Assembly (NCBI GenBank): GCA_964474695.1
Contig: CAYYTK010000002.1
Location: 62,001-126,000 of the forward strand
From: DAOUBP01 sp964474695
GTDB taxonomy: Bacteria; Chloroflexota; Anaerolineae; CG2-30-64-16
Direction: 5' to 3'
Length of the DNA: 64,000 nucleotides
The first letter of the stretch is position 1, and every line of letters begins with the position of its first letter. Below the pieces are notes generated by a model that did no database searches, was not told the DNA's origin, and worked only from the letters and a program-made list of their open reading frames with translations. Position numbers and translations under genes: made by a program. This document shows, in pieces, positions 50,676 through 61,300 of the stretch.

Positions 50676-52842
50676 GGTTCGCCTCCTGGAGGGTAAGCGT
50701 CTCGATCGCAGACGCCCGCAACGGCGCCGATCGCGTGAACAGCCACTCGACTTCGGCCAGCAACTGCTGATCACTGAAACCGTGTAGCTGGATCGCTCGC
50801 CCGCGACAGCCGGCCACACACAACCCACATCCCTTGCACAGCGCCGGGTTGATCTGAGCGACCTGGCGACCATCGCGCAAGGTGGCGAAGGTGGGCGCAG
50901 CGTAAGGACAGACCTCCTCGCACAGGTGACACGCGACGCAACGTCGCGCATCCACTTCGGCGATGGTCGGCTCAGTCTCGATGTGCGGCCGCGCAAAGAG
51001 ACCCACCACCTTTGCGGCCGCCGCGCTGGCCTGGGCGACGGTATCAGGGATGTCCTTCGGACCGGCCGAACAGCCTGCCAGATAGATGCCCGCGGTATTG
51101 GTTTCCACCGGCCGCAGCTTCACGTGCGCCTCATTGATAAAACCGTACTGGTCATAGGAGATGCCCAGGGTTTGCATCAAGCCCACGGCGCCGCGGGCTG
51201 AGGTGACGCCGTTGGCAAGCACTACCAGGTCGGCCTCCACGGCCACCGCGCGGCCAAGGTTGCCGTCGTAACCCTCCACCACGTAACGGTCACCGCCGGC
51301 CGTGCGCTTCCGGTAGACCCGGCTGACGCGGCCGCGCAAGTAATGCGTGCCGTAGACCTCCTGCGCCCGGCGCACGAATTCATCGTACCCGCGGCCGCCA
51401 GCCCGCACATCCATGTAGAAGACATAGGCTTCCGTTTCCGGCGCATGTTCCTTCAACATGATAGCCTGCTTGGCGGTGTACATGCAGCAGATGCGCGAGC
51501 AGTAGGGCCGGCCAACCTTATCATCGCGCGAGCCGACACAGGCGATAAAGACCACGGAGTGCGGATGCTTGCCGTCTGAGGGCCGCACGATCTCGCCTTT
51601 GGTCGGGCCCGAGGCGTTCATCAAACGCTCCAACTGCAGGGCGCTGATCACGTCCGGGTAGCGGCCGTAGCCGTATTCGCCATAATACGGGCCGTGGAAA
51701 CCGCCCGCCTCAGCCTCGGCGTCGTGGCTGCCGTCCAACTCAAAGAGATCGTAACCGTTCGCCACGATGATGGCGCCGAACTCCTCGGTGATCTCCTCAT
51801 CCTGCTGTCCCCAGTCGATCGCGCCCGTGGGACACATCTTCTGGCAAACCTGGCAGATAGGCAGTTTCTTGCCGTCTGCGTCCACCGGCTTATACTTGGC
51901 CGCCGCCTCACCGATCAACCCCTGCGCGGCCACCTGTGTCTCGTATGCCTCGCGATACGCGATGTAACGGCAGTGTTCAGTGTCGATCACCGGCTTGTTG
52001 GGGATGGCCTGAGGGAAGGGAATGTAGATCGCGGTGCGCTTGCCCAGCCCCTGATCGAACTCCGACAGCACATCCTTGGTCGGGCACTTATTGAAACAGG
52101 TGCCGCATCCGGTGCACACGTTGTGGTTCACGTAGCGTGCTTTCTGGTGGATGGTGACTGTGAAGTTGCCGACAAAGCCCTTGACCTTCTTGATCTCGGC
52201 ATAGGTGCGCAGCTCGATGTTCGGGTGTTGAGCCACGTCCACCATGAGCGGGGTGAGGATGCAAGCCGAGCAGTCGAGGGTCGGGAACGTCTTGTCAAGC
52301 ATGGCCATCTTGCCGCCGATGGTGGGCGTGCGCTCCACCAGAGTGACCTGATACCCCGCGTTGGCCACGTCGAGCGCGGCCTGAATGCCTGCAATGCCGC
52401 CGCCGATGACAAGGAGCCGCTTGTTCAATTCGGCCCGGCCCGGCTTTAGCGCCTCATTGCGGGCAACTTTGGCAACCAGCATGCCCACGATTTCGATGGC
52501 TTTAGCGGTTGCGAGGGGACGGTCGTTGTGAACCCAGGAGCAGTGCTCGCGCAGGTTGGCCATCTCCATCAAGTAGGGGTTAAGGCCGGCGGCGGCAACC
52601 GCACGGCGGAACGTCAACTCGTGCATGCGCGGTGAGCATGAGGCCACGACAACCCGGTCGAGTTTGGCCTCGGCGATGGTGTCCTGGATCAGCTTCTGGC
52701 CCGGCTCCGAGCACATATACTTGTAATCGGTGGCGGACACGACGCCGGGCATCTGCCGGGCCGCCGCGGCCACGGCAGCACAATCAACATTGGCCCCGAT
52801 ATTCGAGCCGCAATGGCAGACAAACACTCCGATGCGAGCCAT
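50668..52842 (-). CDS. hdrA: HdrA-like flavoprotein, electron-bifurcating subunit
   Basis: A 724-residue FAD protein with several [4Fe-4S] clusters. The N-terminus GVFVCHCGSNI and a Cys in VVASCSPRMHE are HdrA-specific; the FAD site is VIGGGIAGIQAALDVANAG. TLDCSACILTPLM is the conserved segment where some homologues carry selenocysteine; here it is Cys. Cluster motifs follow: CTGCGTCFNKCP, CQVCQKMCPTGAIDW, CVACHLCEEVCPY and CKGCGLCVAGCRG. The FAD is where electrons are split between high- and low-potential acceptors. It works with HdrBC and the Flx subunits encoded alongside. Confidence 0.95.
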   Translation of the reverse strand: MARIGVFVCHCGSNIGANVDCAAVAAAARQMPGVVSATDYKYMCSEPGQKLIQDTIAEAKLDRVVVASCSPRMHELTFRRAVAAAGLNPYLMEMANLREHCSWVHNDRPLATAKAIEIVGMLVAKVARNEALKPGRAELNKRLLVIGGGIAGIQAALDVANAGYQVTLVERTPTIGGKMAMLDKTFPTLDCSACILTPLMVDVAQHPNIELRTYAEIKKVKGFVGNFTVTIHQKARYVNHNVCTGCGTCFNKCPTKDVLSEFDQGLGKRTAIYIPFPQAIPNKPVIDTEHCRYIAYREAYETQVAAQGLIGEAAAKYKPVDADGKKLPICQVCQKMCPTGAIDWGQQDEEITEEFGAIIVANGYDLFELDGSHDAEAEAGGFHGPYYGEYGYGRYPDVISALQLERLMNASGPTKGEIVRPSDGKHPHSVVFIACVGSRDDKVGRPYCSRICCMYTAKQAIMLKEHAPETEAYVFYMDVRAGGRGYDEFVRRAQEVYGTHYLRGRVSRVYRKRTAGGDRYVVEGYDGNLGRAVAVEADLVVLANGVTSARGAVGLMQTLGISYDQYGFINEAHVKLRPVETNTAGIYLAGCSAGPKDIPDTVAQASAAAAKVVGLFARPHIETEPTIAEVDARRCVACHLCEEVCPYAAPTFATLRDGRQVAQINPALCKGCGLCVAGCRGRAIQLHGFSDQQLLAEVEWLFTRSAPLRASAIETLTLQEANHA

Positions 52843-52854
52843 AATGGCCTCCTT

Positions 52855-53772
52855 TCACTGCGGCTGAGACTGCGGTGCAGGCTGAGCCTCAACCTGAGCC
52901 GCAACCATGGCCTTGCCCTTCAGCAGGGCCTCAGCCTCGGTCAAGTGGCGGTCCAGGCCCACTTGCCGGGGCGAGTAACCCAGGGCCAGGCCGATAAGTT
53001 CGGTGAAGTAGTAGATCGGCATCCGGTGGTCGCCCACGCCGGCCCGGCGCATCTGGCCCTGGCGGGTGTCCAGGTTGCTGTGACACATGGGGCAGGCGGT
53101 CACGATGGCATCCGCGCCCGCCTCTTCAGCCCACGCCAAAAGCGCGTGGCTCATGGCCAGCACCAGATCGGGCCGGCTGAAGGGGAGGCTGGCGCCGCAG
53201 CAGGCTGTCTTGCCGGGCCAGGCCACCACCTCGGCGCCCAGAGCTGCCAGCAGGGTGTCCAGCGTCTGCGGATTCTCAGGGTCGTCGAAACCGGTCACAT
53301 CGGGCGGTCGGGTGAGCAGGCAACCGTAATAAGGGGCGAACTTGAGCCCGTCCAGGGAACGCACCTGACCCGCGCGCATGCGGGCCAGCATTTCCGGCAC
53401 ACTCAACACACCCAGCAACGGCTCTACTCGTAAGTCGACCGGCACGTCGCCGCCAACCACATAGGCCGCCTTTTGGGCCGTCTCCGGATCGCGCAACGCA
53501 TGCTGCGTCTCTTTAAAACGAGCGTAGCAGGCCGCGCACGGCACCACCATCGTGTCCAGGCCGGTCTGTGCGGCAAGGCGCAAATTGCGGCCTACCAGCC
53601 CCAGCCCCAGCCACGGGTTGGACATATGCGCCGAAGACGCGCCGCAGCAGTTCCAATCGGCTAATTCGTGCAGCTCCAGGCCCAGCGCCTGGCACACCAA
53701 CTGAGTCGATTCACCGTACTCACGCGCGGTGCCATGCAGCGAACAGCCGGGAAAGTAGGCGTAGGTGTTCAT
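52855..53772 (-). CDS. hdrB: HdrB-like heterodisulfide reductase subunit
   Basis: A 305-residue protein with two complete CCG domains: the first around WNCCGASSAH and VVPCAACYARF, the second around PYYGCLLTRP, TACCGASLPF and TACPMCHSN. In methanogens these bind the non-cubane [4Fe-4S] clusters that cleave CoM-S-S-CoB. As no methanogenic cofactor is expected here, the substrate is probably another disulfide or a DsrC-like protein. Its stop overlaps nothing, but its start overlaps the hdrC stop by four bases. Confidence 0.94.
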   Translation of the reverse strand: MNTYAYFPGCSLHGTAREYGESTQLVCQALGLELHELADWNCCGASSAHMSNPWLGLGLVGRNLRLAAQTGLDTMVVPCAACYARFKETQHALRDPETAQKAAYVVGGDVPVDLRVEPLLGVLSVPEMLARMRAGQVRSLDGLKFAPYYGCLLTRPPDVTGFDDPENPQTLDTLLAALGAEVVAWPGKTACCGASLPFSRPDLVLAMSHALLAWAEEAGADAIVTACPMCHSNLDTRQGQMRRAGVGDHRMPIYYFTELIGLALGYSPRQVGLDRHLTEAEALLKGKAMVAAQVEAQPAPQSQPQ

Positions 53773-54425
53773 GGCCTTTCCTCCCCCTTGGCATCCGTCA
53801 TGGCCGGTCGTGCTTCGCGGGTGCGCACCTCCTCGGCACGGCGGAAAATACCCGCGATCTCTGCCTGGGCGCGCACCCGCTGGGGCAGCGGCTTGATCTT
53901 GCCCTTGCGGATCAGCGGCAGCGCCAAATCGAAGCCATTGAACAGATGCCCGGACGTAACGTTATAGCCGCCGGTCAGGCCCACTTCGTAGATCCGACCG
54001 GAAAGCTCGATCGACTTGAGAAACACGCGGTGAAACTGCGCGACTTCCCGCTGGGCGGGCAGCCGGCCGTTGGCGATCGCCCAAACCCGCAGCGCGTCCA
54101 TCAAGCGCGGCAGATCCACCTCACAAGGACAGCGGGTCACGCACGTTTGACAACTCACACACAGCCAGAGGGTGTCACTGTCGAGCGCCAGGTCGGGTTG
54201 GCCCAGTTGCAGGGCGCGGATCACCTGTTGCGGGGGCAAATCCATGGCCGAGGCCAGGGGGCAGCCGGCCGCGCATTTTCCGCACTGATAGCAGGCACGC
54301 ACATCCTGCCCGGAGATACGTTCCACAAACTGAAGAAGATCAGGGTCGTGTGCGGTAGAGAGGTTCAAAGGGGCTGAACTCTGGGCCGCAGGTCGCGCCG
54401 ATAGACTCGCTGCAAAGCGCGGCAT
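53769..54425 (-). CDS. hdrC: HdrC-like iron-sulfur subunit
   Basis: A 218-residue protein with two [4Fe-4S] motifs, CYQCGKCAAGCPLA (about 40-53) and CVSCQTCVTRCPCEVDLP (about 88-105), and a helical C-terminal domain. It transfers electrons between HdrA and HdrB. It is the first gene of the hdrCBA-flxDC-B-A operon. The N-terminal 28 residues are not conserved in the family. ATG 54425 has AGGAGG upstream. Confidence 0.93.
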   Translation of the reverse strand: MPRFAASLSARPAAQSSAPLNLSTAHDPDLLQFVERISGQDVRACYQCGKCAAGCPLASAMDLPPQQVIRALQLGQPDLALDSDTLWLCVSCQTCVTRCPCEVDLPRLMDALRVWAIANGRLPAQREVAQFHRVFLKSIELSGRIYEVGLTGGYNVTSGHLFNGFDLALPLIRKGKIKPLPQRVRAQAEIAGIFRRAEEVRTREARPAMTDAKGEERP

Positions 54426-54466
54426 AACAAACCTCCTGCGAAGACGAGAGTGTAGATTCCTCGGAT

Positions 54467-54488
54467 GTTGGAGGGCCTCACCTCCAAC
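54467..54488. repeat. Inverted repeat within a GGTTGGAGGTTGTAGG-type tract
   Basis: GTTGGAGG (54467-54474) and CCTCCAAC (54481-54488) flank six bases, followed by further CCTACAACCTCC units to about 54500. It lies in the hdrC upstream region, where no convincing promoter boxes were found. Confidence 0.65.
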
Positions 54489-54524
54489 CTACAACCTCCA
54501 AAACAGAATCAACAACAAATGTGT

Positions 54525-54561
54525 GCACACGCCAGACGCTCCCATAGCGTCTGGCGTGTGC
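54525..54561 (-). terminator. Intrinsic terminator after the formate/nitrite transporter gene
   Basis: A perfect 16-bp stem (54525-54540 with 54546-54561) and a 5-base loop. On the minus strand it is followed by the T-rich ACATTTGTTGTTG. It separates the fdhA operon from the hdr-flx operon. Confidence 0.85.
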
Positions 54562-54588
54562 TCGATGACGATCGCGAAAGAAGATGCG

Positions 54589-55464
54589 TTACGCTTTCTT
54601 CGTCCGCAAGTAGGCGAACCAGTAGACCAACCCCACCAGTCCTGCCCCGCCAACGATATTGCCCAGCGTCACCGGGATCAGGTTATTGATGAAGAAGTTG
54701 CCCCAGGTCAGCTTGGCAAACGAGTCGACGGTAATCGCGGCCGGTGTGGCCTTTGCAAGGGCATCCAAAGCCCAGAAAGTGTCCGGCGCGAACTGCTTGA
54801 TCAGCAACCCAATCGGGATGAAGTACATGTTGGCGACGCTGTGCTCGAAGCCTGCCGCCACGAACGCACTGATGGGAAAGATGATCGCCAGGATTTTGTC
54901 GATGACGCTGCGGCCACTGAAGCAAAGCCATACGGCCAGGCAGACCAACGCATTACACATAATGCCCAGGAAAAACGCCTGGATAGGATCCAGGGTCGCC
55001 TTGGTCTTGGCGATGTTCATCGCGGTCAGGCCGAGGGCGCCGTTGCTGAAGGTGTACTGCTTGGATAGCAGCATGATCACCGCAGTCAGCAGCGAGCCAA
55101 CGAGGTTGCCGGTCCAGACGATCGCCCAGTTGCGCAGCAACTTGGCCGTGCTGACCTTGCCCGCGGCCCAGGCCATAACGATCAGGTTGTTGCCGGTGAA
55201 CAGCTCTGCGCCGGCCACCACAACCAGGACCAGGCCCAAGCAGAAGACCAGGCCGCCCAACAATCGGTTCACGCCGTAGGGCAACGCCCCGCCGCCCGTC
55301 CACACCGTAGTGGCATAGATCGCGCCACATCCGATGAACGCGCCGGCCAAAATCGCCAACGCGAACATGGTCAAGAAGTCCAGGTTCGCCTTCTTGACGC
55401 CGACCGCTTCAGCCTTGGTCGCGATCTCGGCCGGCACCAAAGCATCGAAACTGATATCTGCCAT
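54589..55464 (-). CDS. Formate/nitrite transporter (FNT family)
   Basis: A 291-residue pentameric channel protein with six transmembrane helices. The family signatures GAELFTGNNLIVMAWAAGK and GFEHSVANMYFIPIG are present, including the conserved central His in the FEHSVANM motif. Its position 21 bases after fdhA makes formate the likely substrate. It is the last gene of the formate dehydrogenase operon and is followed by a strong terminator. AAGGAGG precedes ATG 55464. Confidence 0.95.
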   Translation of the reverse strand: MADISFDALVPAEIATKAEAVGVKKANLDFLTMFALAILAGAFIGCGAIYATTVWTGGGALPYGVNRLLGGLVFCLGLVLVVVAGAELFTGNNLIVMAWAAGKVSTAKLLRNWAIVWTGNLVGSLLTAVIMLLSKQYTFSNGALGLTAMNIAKTKATLDPIQAFFLGIMCNALVCLAVWLCFSGRSVIDKILAIIFPISAFVAAGFEHSVANMYFIPIGLLIKQFAPDTFWALDALAKATPAAITVDSFAKLTWGNFFINNLIPVTLGNIVGGAGLVGLVYWFAYLRTKKA

Positions 55465-55485
55465 ACGAAAATCCTCCTTTATATC

Positions 55486-58329
55486 TTAACATGCCTCGCA
55501 TGATTCGACAGGCAACTTGGACACCTTCACTGCGCACGCTTTGAACTCCGGAATCTTGGCGACCGGATCGTACGCGGAGTTGGTCAGCAGGTTCGCTGCA
55601 CTTTCGGCAAAATGGAACGTCATGAAGACGATGCCCGCCGGGATCTTCTCGGTCACGTTGGTCTTCACGTTTACCTGACCGCGGCGGCTGGAGACCTCTA
55701 CCAACTCACCATTCGCTACGCCCAACCGTGCGGCGTCTTCCGGGTGAATCTCGACCAGACCTTCCGGATAGATCGCCGCCAAACCTTGCGCGCGGCGGGT
55801 CAACGAACCCGTGTGATAGTGCCACAGCACGCGGCCGGTGGTCAGCAGCAGCGGATACTCCTCGTCAGGCAGCTCGGCGGGCGGCAGGAAGTCCACCGGG
55901 GTCAGCTTGCCCAGGCCGCGCGTGAACTTGCCCACGTGCAAGATCGGCGTCCCGGGGTGTTCCGCATTGGGGCACGGCCATTGGAGCCCTTTCCCGCCTT
56001 GGAGGCGTTGATGGCGGATGCCGCCGTAACTCGGGGTCAGTGCGGCAATCTCATCCATGATTTCGGCTGGATTCAGATAGTCCCACGACCCGTTGGGTGC
56101 GGCTTCGATGGCCTCTGTGCGTTCACCGGCAACGCCGGCCGCCAGCAACTGCTGGCCCAGCTCGGCAATGATCTGCCAATCCGGATGGGCATCCCCCAGG
56201 GGATTGAGCGCCCGCTGCACAAGCTGGACGCGCCGCTCGCTGTTGGTGAAGGTGCCTTCTTTCTCAGCAAACGACGTTCCCGGCAGCACCACATCGGCCA
56301 ACTGCGCAGTTTCAGTCATGAAGATGTCCTGGACCACGAGGAAATCTAGCGACTCCAGCGCGTGCCGCACGTGGTTCAGGTCCGGGTCCGACAGCATCGG
56401 ATTCTCACCGAAGATGTACATCGCCTTGACCTGGCCGCCGATGGCCGCATTCATCATCTCCACCACAGTCAAGCCCGGCTTGTCGGCCGGCGGGACGACG
56501 CCCCACGCGGCCTCGAACTTCTTGTGCGACGCCTCCAACGCGACCTTTTGATAGCCCGAGTAGACGTCGGGCAGGCCGCCCATATCACACGCGCCCTGCA
56601 CATTGGATTGACCGCGCAGCGGGTTAACACCGCCGCCCGGCACACCCATGTTGCCCAGCAACATCTGCAGGTTGGCGCAGCTCTGCACGTTGCCGTGGCC
56701 GCTCGTGTGCTGGGTGATGCCCATCGCGTACATCAGCGCCGTGGGCTGGTTGGCCGCCATGATCCGCGCCGCTTTGCGGATATCATCGGCCGGCACGCCG
56801 CAGATTTCAGCCACGGTCTCAGGCGGATACTCCGCGAGCTTGGTCTTGAGATCCTCAAAGCCTTCCGTGCGATTCGCGACGAACTCATGATCGTACAGAT
56901 CCTCAGCGACCAACACGTGCATCAGGCCATTCAGCAAGGCTGTATCAGTGCCGGGCTTTTGACGCAGATGGATGGTGGCAAACTGCGAGATCGGGATCCG
57001 CCGCGGGTCCGCAACGATCAGTGGGATGCCCCGTTGCTTAACTGCCTGCCGCAGCTTCATGCCGAACACCGGATGCTGCTCCGTGGTGTTCGAACCAATG
57101 ATGAAGAGGCACTTGGCATTCGCAGCGACGTCATCGAACGTGTTGGTCATGGCCCCGGAACCAAACGATGCCCCCAGACCGGAGACAGTCGGGCTGTGTC
57201 ACAACCGCGCACAGTGATCGATGCTGTGCGTCTCCATAAGCTGGCGGGTCAACTTGGCCGCCAGGAAGTTCTCCTCGTTGGTGCAGCGCGCCGAGCAAAG
57301 AGCCGCAAAGGCATCCCCGCCATAGGCTTTCTTGGTCTCCACCCATTTCCGCGCCACCAGGCCCAGCGCCTGCTCCCAGGAAGCTTCAGCCCACTCCATG
57401 TCCGGATCAGTCATGTGGCCGTTGCCGCTGCTTACAGCATGGCCGCGCGGCTTGGACTTGCCATCCAGCAGATAACGCCGCACCAGCGGCCGGGTCAGCC
57501 GATCAGCATGGTTCACGTAATCGTAACCGAAGCGGCCCTTGACGCAGGTGAAGCCGTGATTCGCCGCGCCGTCGGCGCCGGTCACCTTCACGATCTCATT
57601 GCCCCGCATATGCAGGATCAGCTTGCAGCCGACGCCGCAGTAAGAGCAAACCGACTCGACCTGCCTGAGTTGGTAGGCACGGCCTTTGCCGAGGCTCATC
57701 TTGGGCCACAGCGCACCGACCGGGCACACCTCCACGCAGCTCCCGCAGAACTCGCAGGGACTATCTTCCATCGTGGAATCGATGCCAAACGCGATCTTGG
57801 CATTGAAACCGCGGTAGACGATGCTGATCGCCTCGACGCCGTTGATGTAGTTGCATGCCCGCACGCAGCGCCGGCACAGGATGCACTTATTCCGATCCAC
57901 CTGGATGAAGGGGTTCGGATCGTCGATCGCGTAGTGGTGCTGCCGCCCGCCCGCAAACTCGGTGCCTTTGACGTTGTACTCGTAGGCCAGGTCCTGCAGG
58001 CGGCAGTCCCCGGTCGCCTCACATGTCATACAGTCCAGCGGGTGGTCCGAGATGATGAGCTCCAGCGCGAACTTGCGCGCCGCCAGCGCCTTGGGCGAAT
58101 GGGTATGTACGACCATGCCTTCGGTGACTGGATAAGTGCAAGCCGGCTGAAGATTCCGCTGCTTCTCGATTTCCACCAGGCAGACCCGGCAAGCACCCTC
58201 CGGCGGCAGCGCCGGGTGATGGCACAGCACCGGGATGTCGATCCCGGCAGCGGCCGCCGCTTGATAGACGCTCTGGCCCATCTGTGCCTGGAGTTTTGTC
58301 CCGTTAATGGTGATGTTGACAACCGGCAT
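55486..58329 (-). CDS. fdhA: Selenocysteine-containing formate dehydrogenase, catalytic subunit
   Basis: A 947-residue molybdenum/tungsten enzyme that interconverts formate and CO2. The N-terminus is NuoG-like: a [2Fe-2S] domain (CRVCLVEIEKQ), the HPLDCMTCEATGDC region and two [4Fe-4S] motifs (CILCRRCVRACNYINGV, CEFCGSCVEVCPVGALWP). The catalytic part begins VCSYCGVGCKL. An in-frame UGA (57201-57199, codon 377) interrupts it in the context DHCARL-U-HSPTVSGLG, which aligns with the selenocysteine of E. coli FdhF. The frame continues unchanged, with 16 codons before the next Met, and a SECIS hairpin follows the UGA. I therefore annotate one gene, not two. The pterin-binding and C-terminal molydopterin domains follow. 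The upstream gene ends three bases before the start. Confidence 0.94.
57169..57201 (-). promoter_or_regulatory. SECIS element with the fdhA UGA codon
   Basis: On the minus strand the UGA (57201-57199) is followed by 18 bases and then a GGUCU loop (57180-57176), closed by a 7-bp stem, UGUCUCC (57187-57181) with GGGGGCA (57175-57169), including two G-U pairs. From memory, the E. coli fdhF SECIS has the same GGUCU loop at the same 18-base distance. Confidence 0.88.
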
Positions 58330-58332
58330 CCT

Positions 58333-61300
58333 TCATCCGCTCCTTTCGCCCGGGGCCCTTTCAGGTTCTTCCACTGCCTGGGGCCGCGGCAGCTTCATAT
58401 AGTCCAACCATTCAAGGTCACAGCGCAAGCAGCGCTTCGCTTCCTCGCGCACCGTAGCCTCATCGAAGCCCAATTCTACTTCCTGGAATGTACCCTCCCG
58501 CGCGGTCACCGCCAGCTCAGGCACGTGCGGCCGCTGCGCGTTAGCATAGTCGTCCAGGTTGAAGTATTGCGCAATGTCGGGGCGCGGCGTCTCATAGCGC
58601 GGCTTGGCATATTCGGCCGACTTCAGCCAATGATCCACCGCAACTGCCACCAGGTTCCCCTGCGACACCGCCTCGATCACCGTCGCCGGTCCGCTGACCG
58701 CATCGCCGCAGGCAAAGACGGCCCCTCGAGTCGTATTCAACGCCTCGCCCACCACAAATGTGCTGGACCTGGTGGCCTCAATCCCCGCTTTCTGCATCCA
58801 CGAAGTATCCGTGGTCTGCCCGATCGCCGGGATCACCATATCGAGCTCCAGGGTGAACGTGTCACCAGGAATCGGCACGGGCCGGCGCCGGCCGCCGCTG
58901 TCGAACTCGCCCAGCCGCTGCCGCTGCACCACCAGGCCGGTCACCTGGCTATCACCGATCACTTCGATCGGGTTTGCCAAGAAGTGGAACTGGACGCCCT
59001 CGTCGTACGCTGCGTGCACCTCTTCGGCATAGGCCGGCATATCCTGCCGCGTGCGCCGGTAGATCACGTGCACCTCCTTGGCGCCCAACCGCCAGGCAGT
59101 GCGCGCCGCATCCAGTGCGACGTTCCCACCGCCCACCACGGCCACCCGCTTGCCGGCCACGTCGGGCATCGTCCGGCCTTGTCCGCCGCCGCGATTGATC
59201 AAGCCAACCTCACGCAGGAAGTCGGTGCCGTGCAGCACACCGGCCTTTTCTTCGCCGGGGATGCCCAACTTGCGGCTGCGGTGTGCGCCGATGGCCAAGA
59301 CAATGGCGTGGCAGCCTTCGCGATCGAACAGATCCTCGAGGGTGAAGTCGCTGCCGAGGGCCTGATTGTAACGGATTTCCACCCCCGCGCGCCGGATGTT
59401 CTCGACCTCAGCGAAAAGCGATTCCGTCGGCAGGCGATATTCAGGAATGCCGACGGCCATCATGCCGCCCGGGATCGGCAGCTTCTCAAAAACCGTCACC
59501 CGGTAGCCCTTCTGCGCCAGTCGCAGCGCGGCAGTGAGGCCGCCCGGCCCGGCGCCGACCACCCCGACCTTCAGCCGCTTCGCCGGCTCGGTCCGCTCAG
59601 GCGTCCAGGGTGCGCTCACCTCGTGATCTGACATGTACCGTTTCACCAGGCGGATGCTGATTGGCTCGTCGATCTCACCGCGACGGCACTTCTGTTCGCA
59701 GAATGCGGGGCAGACGCGGCCGCAGATCGAGGCAAAGGGGTTGCGCTGGCGATGGATCTCCAGGCCCTCAGCGAAGCGGCCCTGGGCCACCAGGGCCAGG
59801 TACGCGGGGCTTTCCACGCCGGCAGGGCATGCGTTGATGCACTTGGCTCGCACCAAGGCCTTGCACTGTCCCGACGGGCACACCTTATCCTCGATGTGCG
59901 CCTTGAACTCATCCTCAAAGAAGCGCAGCCCAGACATGACTGGACCCGGGGTGAGCTGGCCCAGCGAGCACAGGGCGCCTGCCTGCATGCTGGCTGAGAT
60001 GTACTTGATCGTCTCGATATCCTGCGGGACGCCCTGACCCTCAGTAACACGGGTCAGCGTCTCCAACAGGCGCACGCCGCCGATGCGGCACGGCACACAC
60101 TTGCCGCACGACTCGGCCGTTGCAAACTGGAGAAAGTATTTGGCGAATTCCACCATGCAGGTATCGTCGTCGACGACGATCATGCCGCCCGACCCCATCG
60201 TGGCGCCGGCTGCGGTCAACGAATCGAAGTCGACCGGCGTGTTAAGCGCTGAGGCCGGCAAACACCCGCCCAACGGACCGCCGGTCTGCACGGCCTTGAA
60301 CGGCTTACCTTTCGGGATGCCGCCGCCCACGTCGAAGATGATCTCGCCCAACGGGATACCCATGGGCACTTCAATGAGACCGGTGTTGTTGATCTTACCG
60401 GTGAGGGCGAAGATGGCCGTGCCGGGCGATTTCTCAGGGCCGATGGCTTTGAACCAGGCTGCGCCCTTAAGAATGATCCGGGGCGACATGGCGTAACTTT
60501 TGACGTTGTTGACATTCGATGGTTTTGCCCACAGCCCCGAGACAGCCGGAAATGGTGGACGCGGCTTCGGCTCACCGCGCTTGCCTTCGATGGATGCCAT
60601 CAAGGCGGTTTCCTCGCCACAGACGAACGCGCCCGCGCCTTCCTTGACCTTGAGGTCGAAGCTGAAGCCGGACTCAAGGATGTTCTCGCCCAGCAGCCCA
60701 TACTCGTGCGCCTGAGCGATCGCGGTCTTCAGTCGCTGGATGGCCAACGGGTACTCAGCACGGCAGTAGATGTAGCCTTCGCGCGCACCGATGGCATAGC
60801 CGGCGATGGTCATGCCCTCCATGACGGCATGCGGGTCGCCTTCCAGGATCGAGCGATCCATGAAGGCGCCGGGATCGCCCTCGTCAGCGTTGCAGATCAC
60901 GTATTTGGGGAAATTCTGACTACGTCGGGCAAACTCCCACTTCAAGCCAGTCAAGAAACCCGCACCGCCTCGGCCACGCAGCCCGGAATCTTTCATTTCC
61001 CGCAGAACATCTTCGGGTGACATGCTGGTGAGCACCTTGGCCAACGCGCCGTACCCGTCGTGCGCGATGTATTCGTCGATGCTCTCGGGATTAATCAAGC
61101 CGCAGTTACCCAACGCAATCCGCACTTGTTTGCCGTAGAAGGGGATATCATGGTAGAACGGCAGCGCCTTGTGCTGAGTAGGTTCCTCATATGCGAGCCG
61201 CTTCACTTGCCGGCCCTTGAGCAACGTCTCTTCCACCACCTCAGCCACATCACTGGCCTGCACCTGGCAATACAGGATCCCCTCCGGGTAGATCATCATC

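Noticed and set aside
52209..52330. Selenocysteine codon in hdrA, as in some HdrA proteins
   Set aside because: The segment TLDCSACILTP reads Cys at all relevant positions, with no in-frame UGA.
55486..58329. fdhA as two separate genes or a pseudogene with a nonsense mutation
   Set aside because: The UGA is exactly at the known selenocysteine position, the frame is unbroken on both sides, and a SECIS-like hairpin follows at the right distance.
56362..59631. Very long open frame (over 1000 codons) on the strand opposite fdhA and the NuoF-GltD gene
   Set aside because: It is a GC-bias shadow of the real minus-strand genes; its translation has no recognisable domain and an extreme His/Arg/Ala composition. 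The same holds for other opposite-strand frames such as 3122-4426 and 2224-3048.
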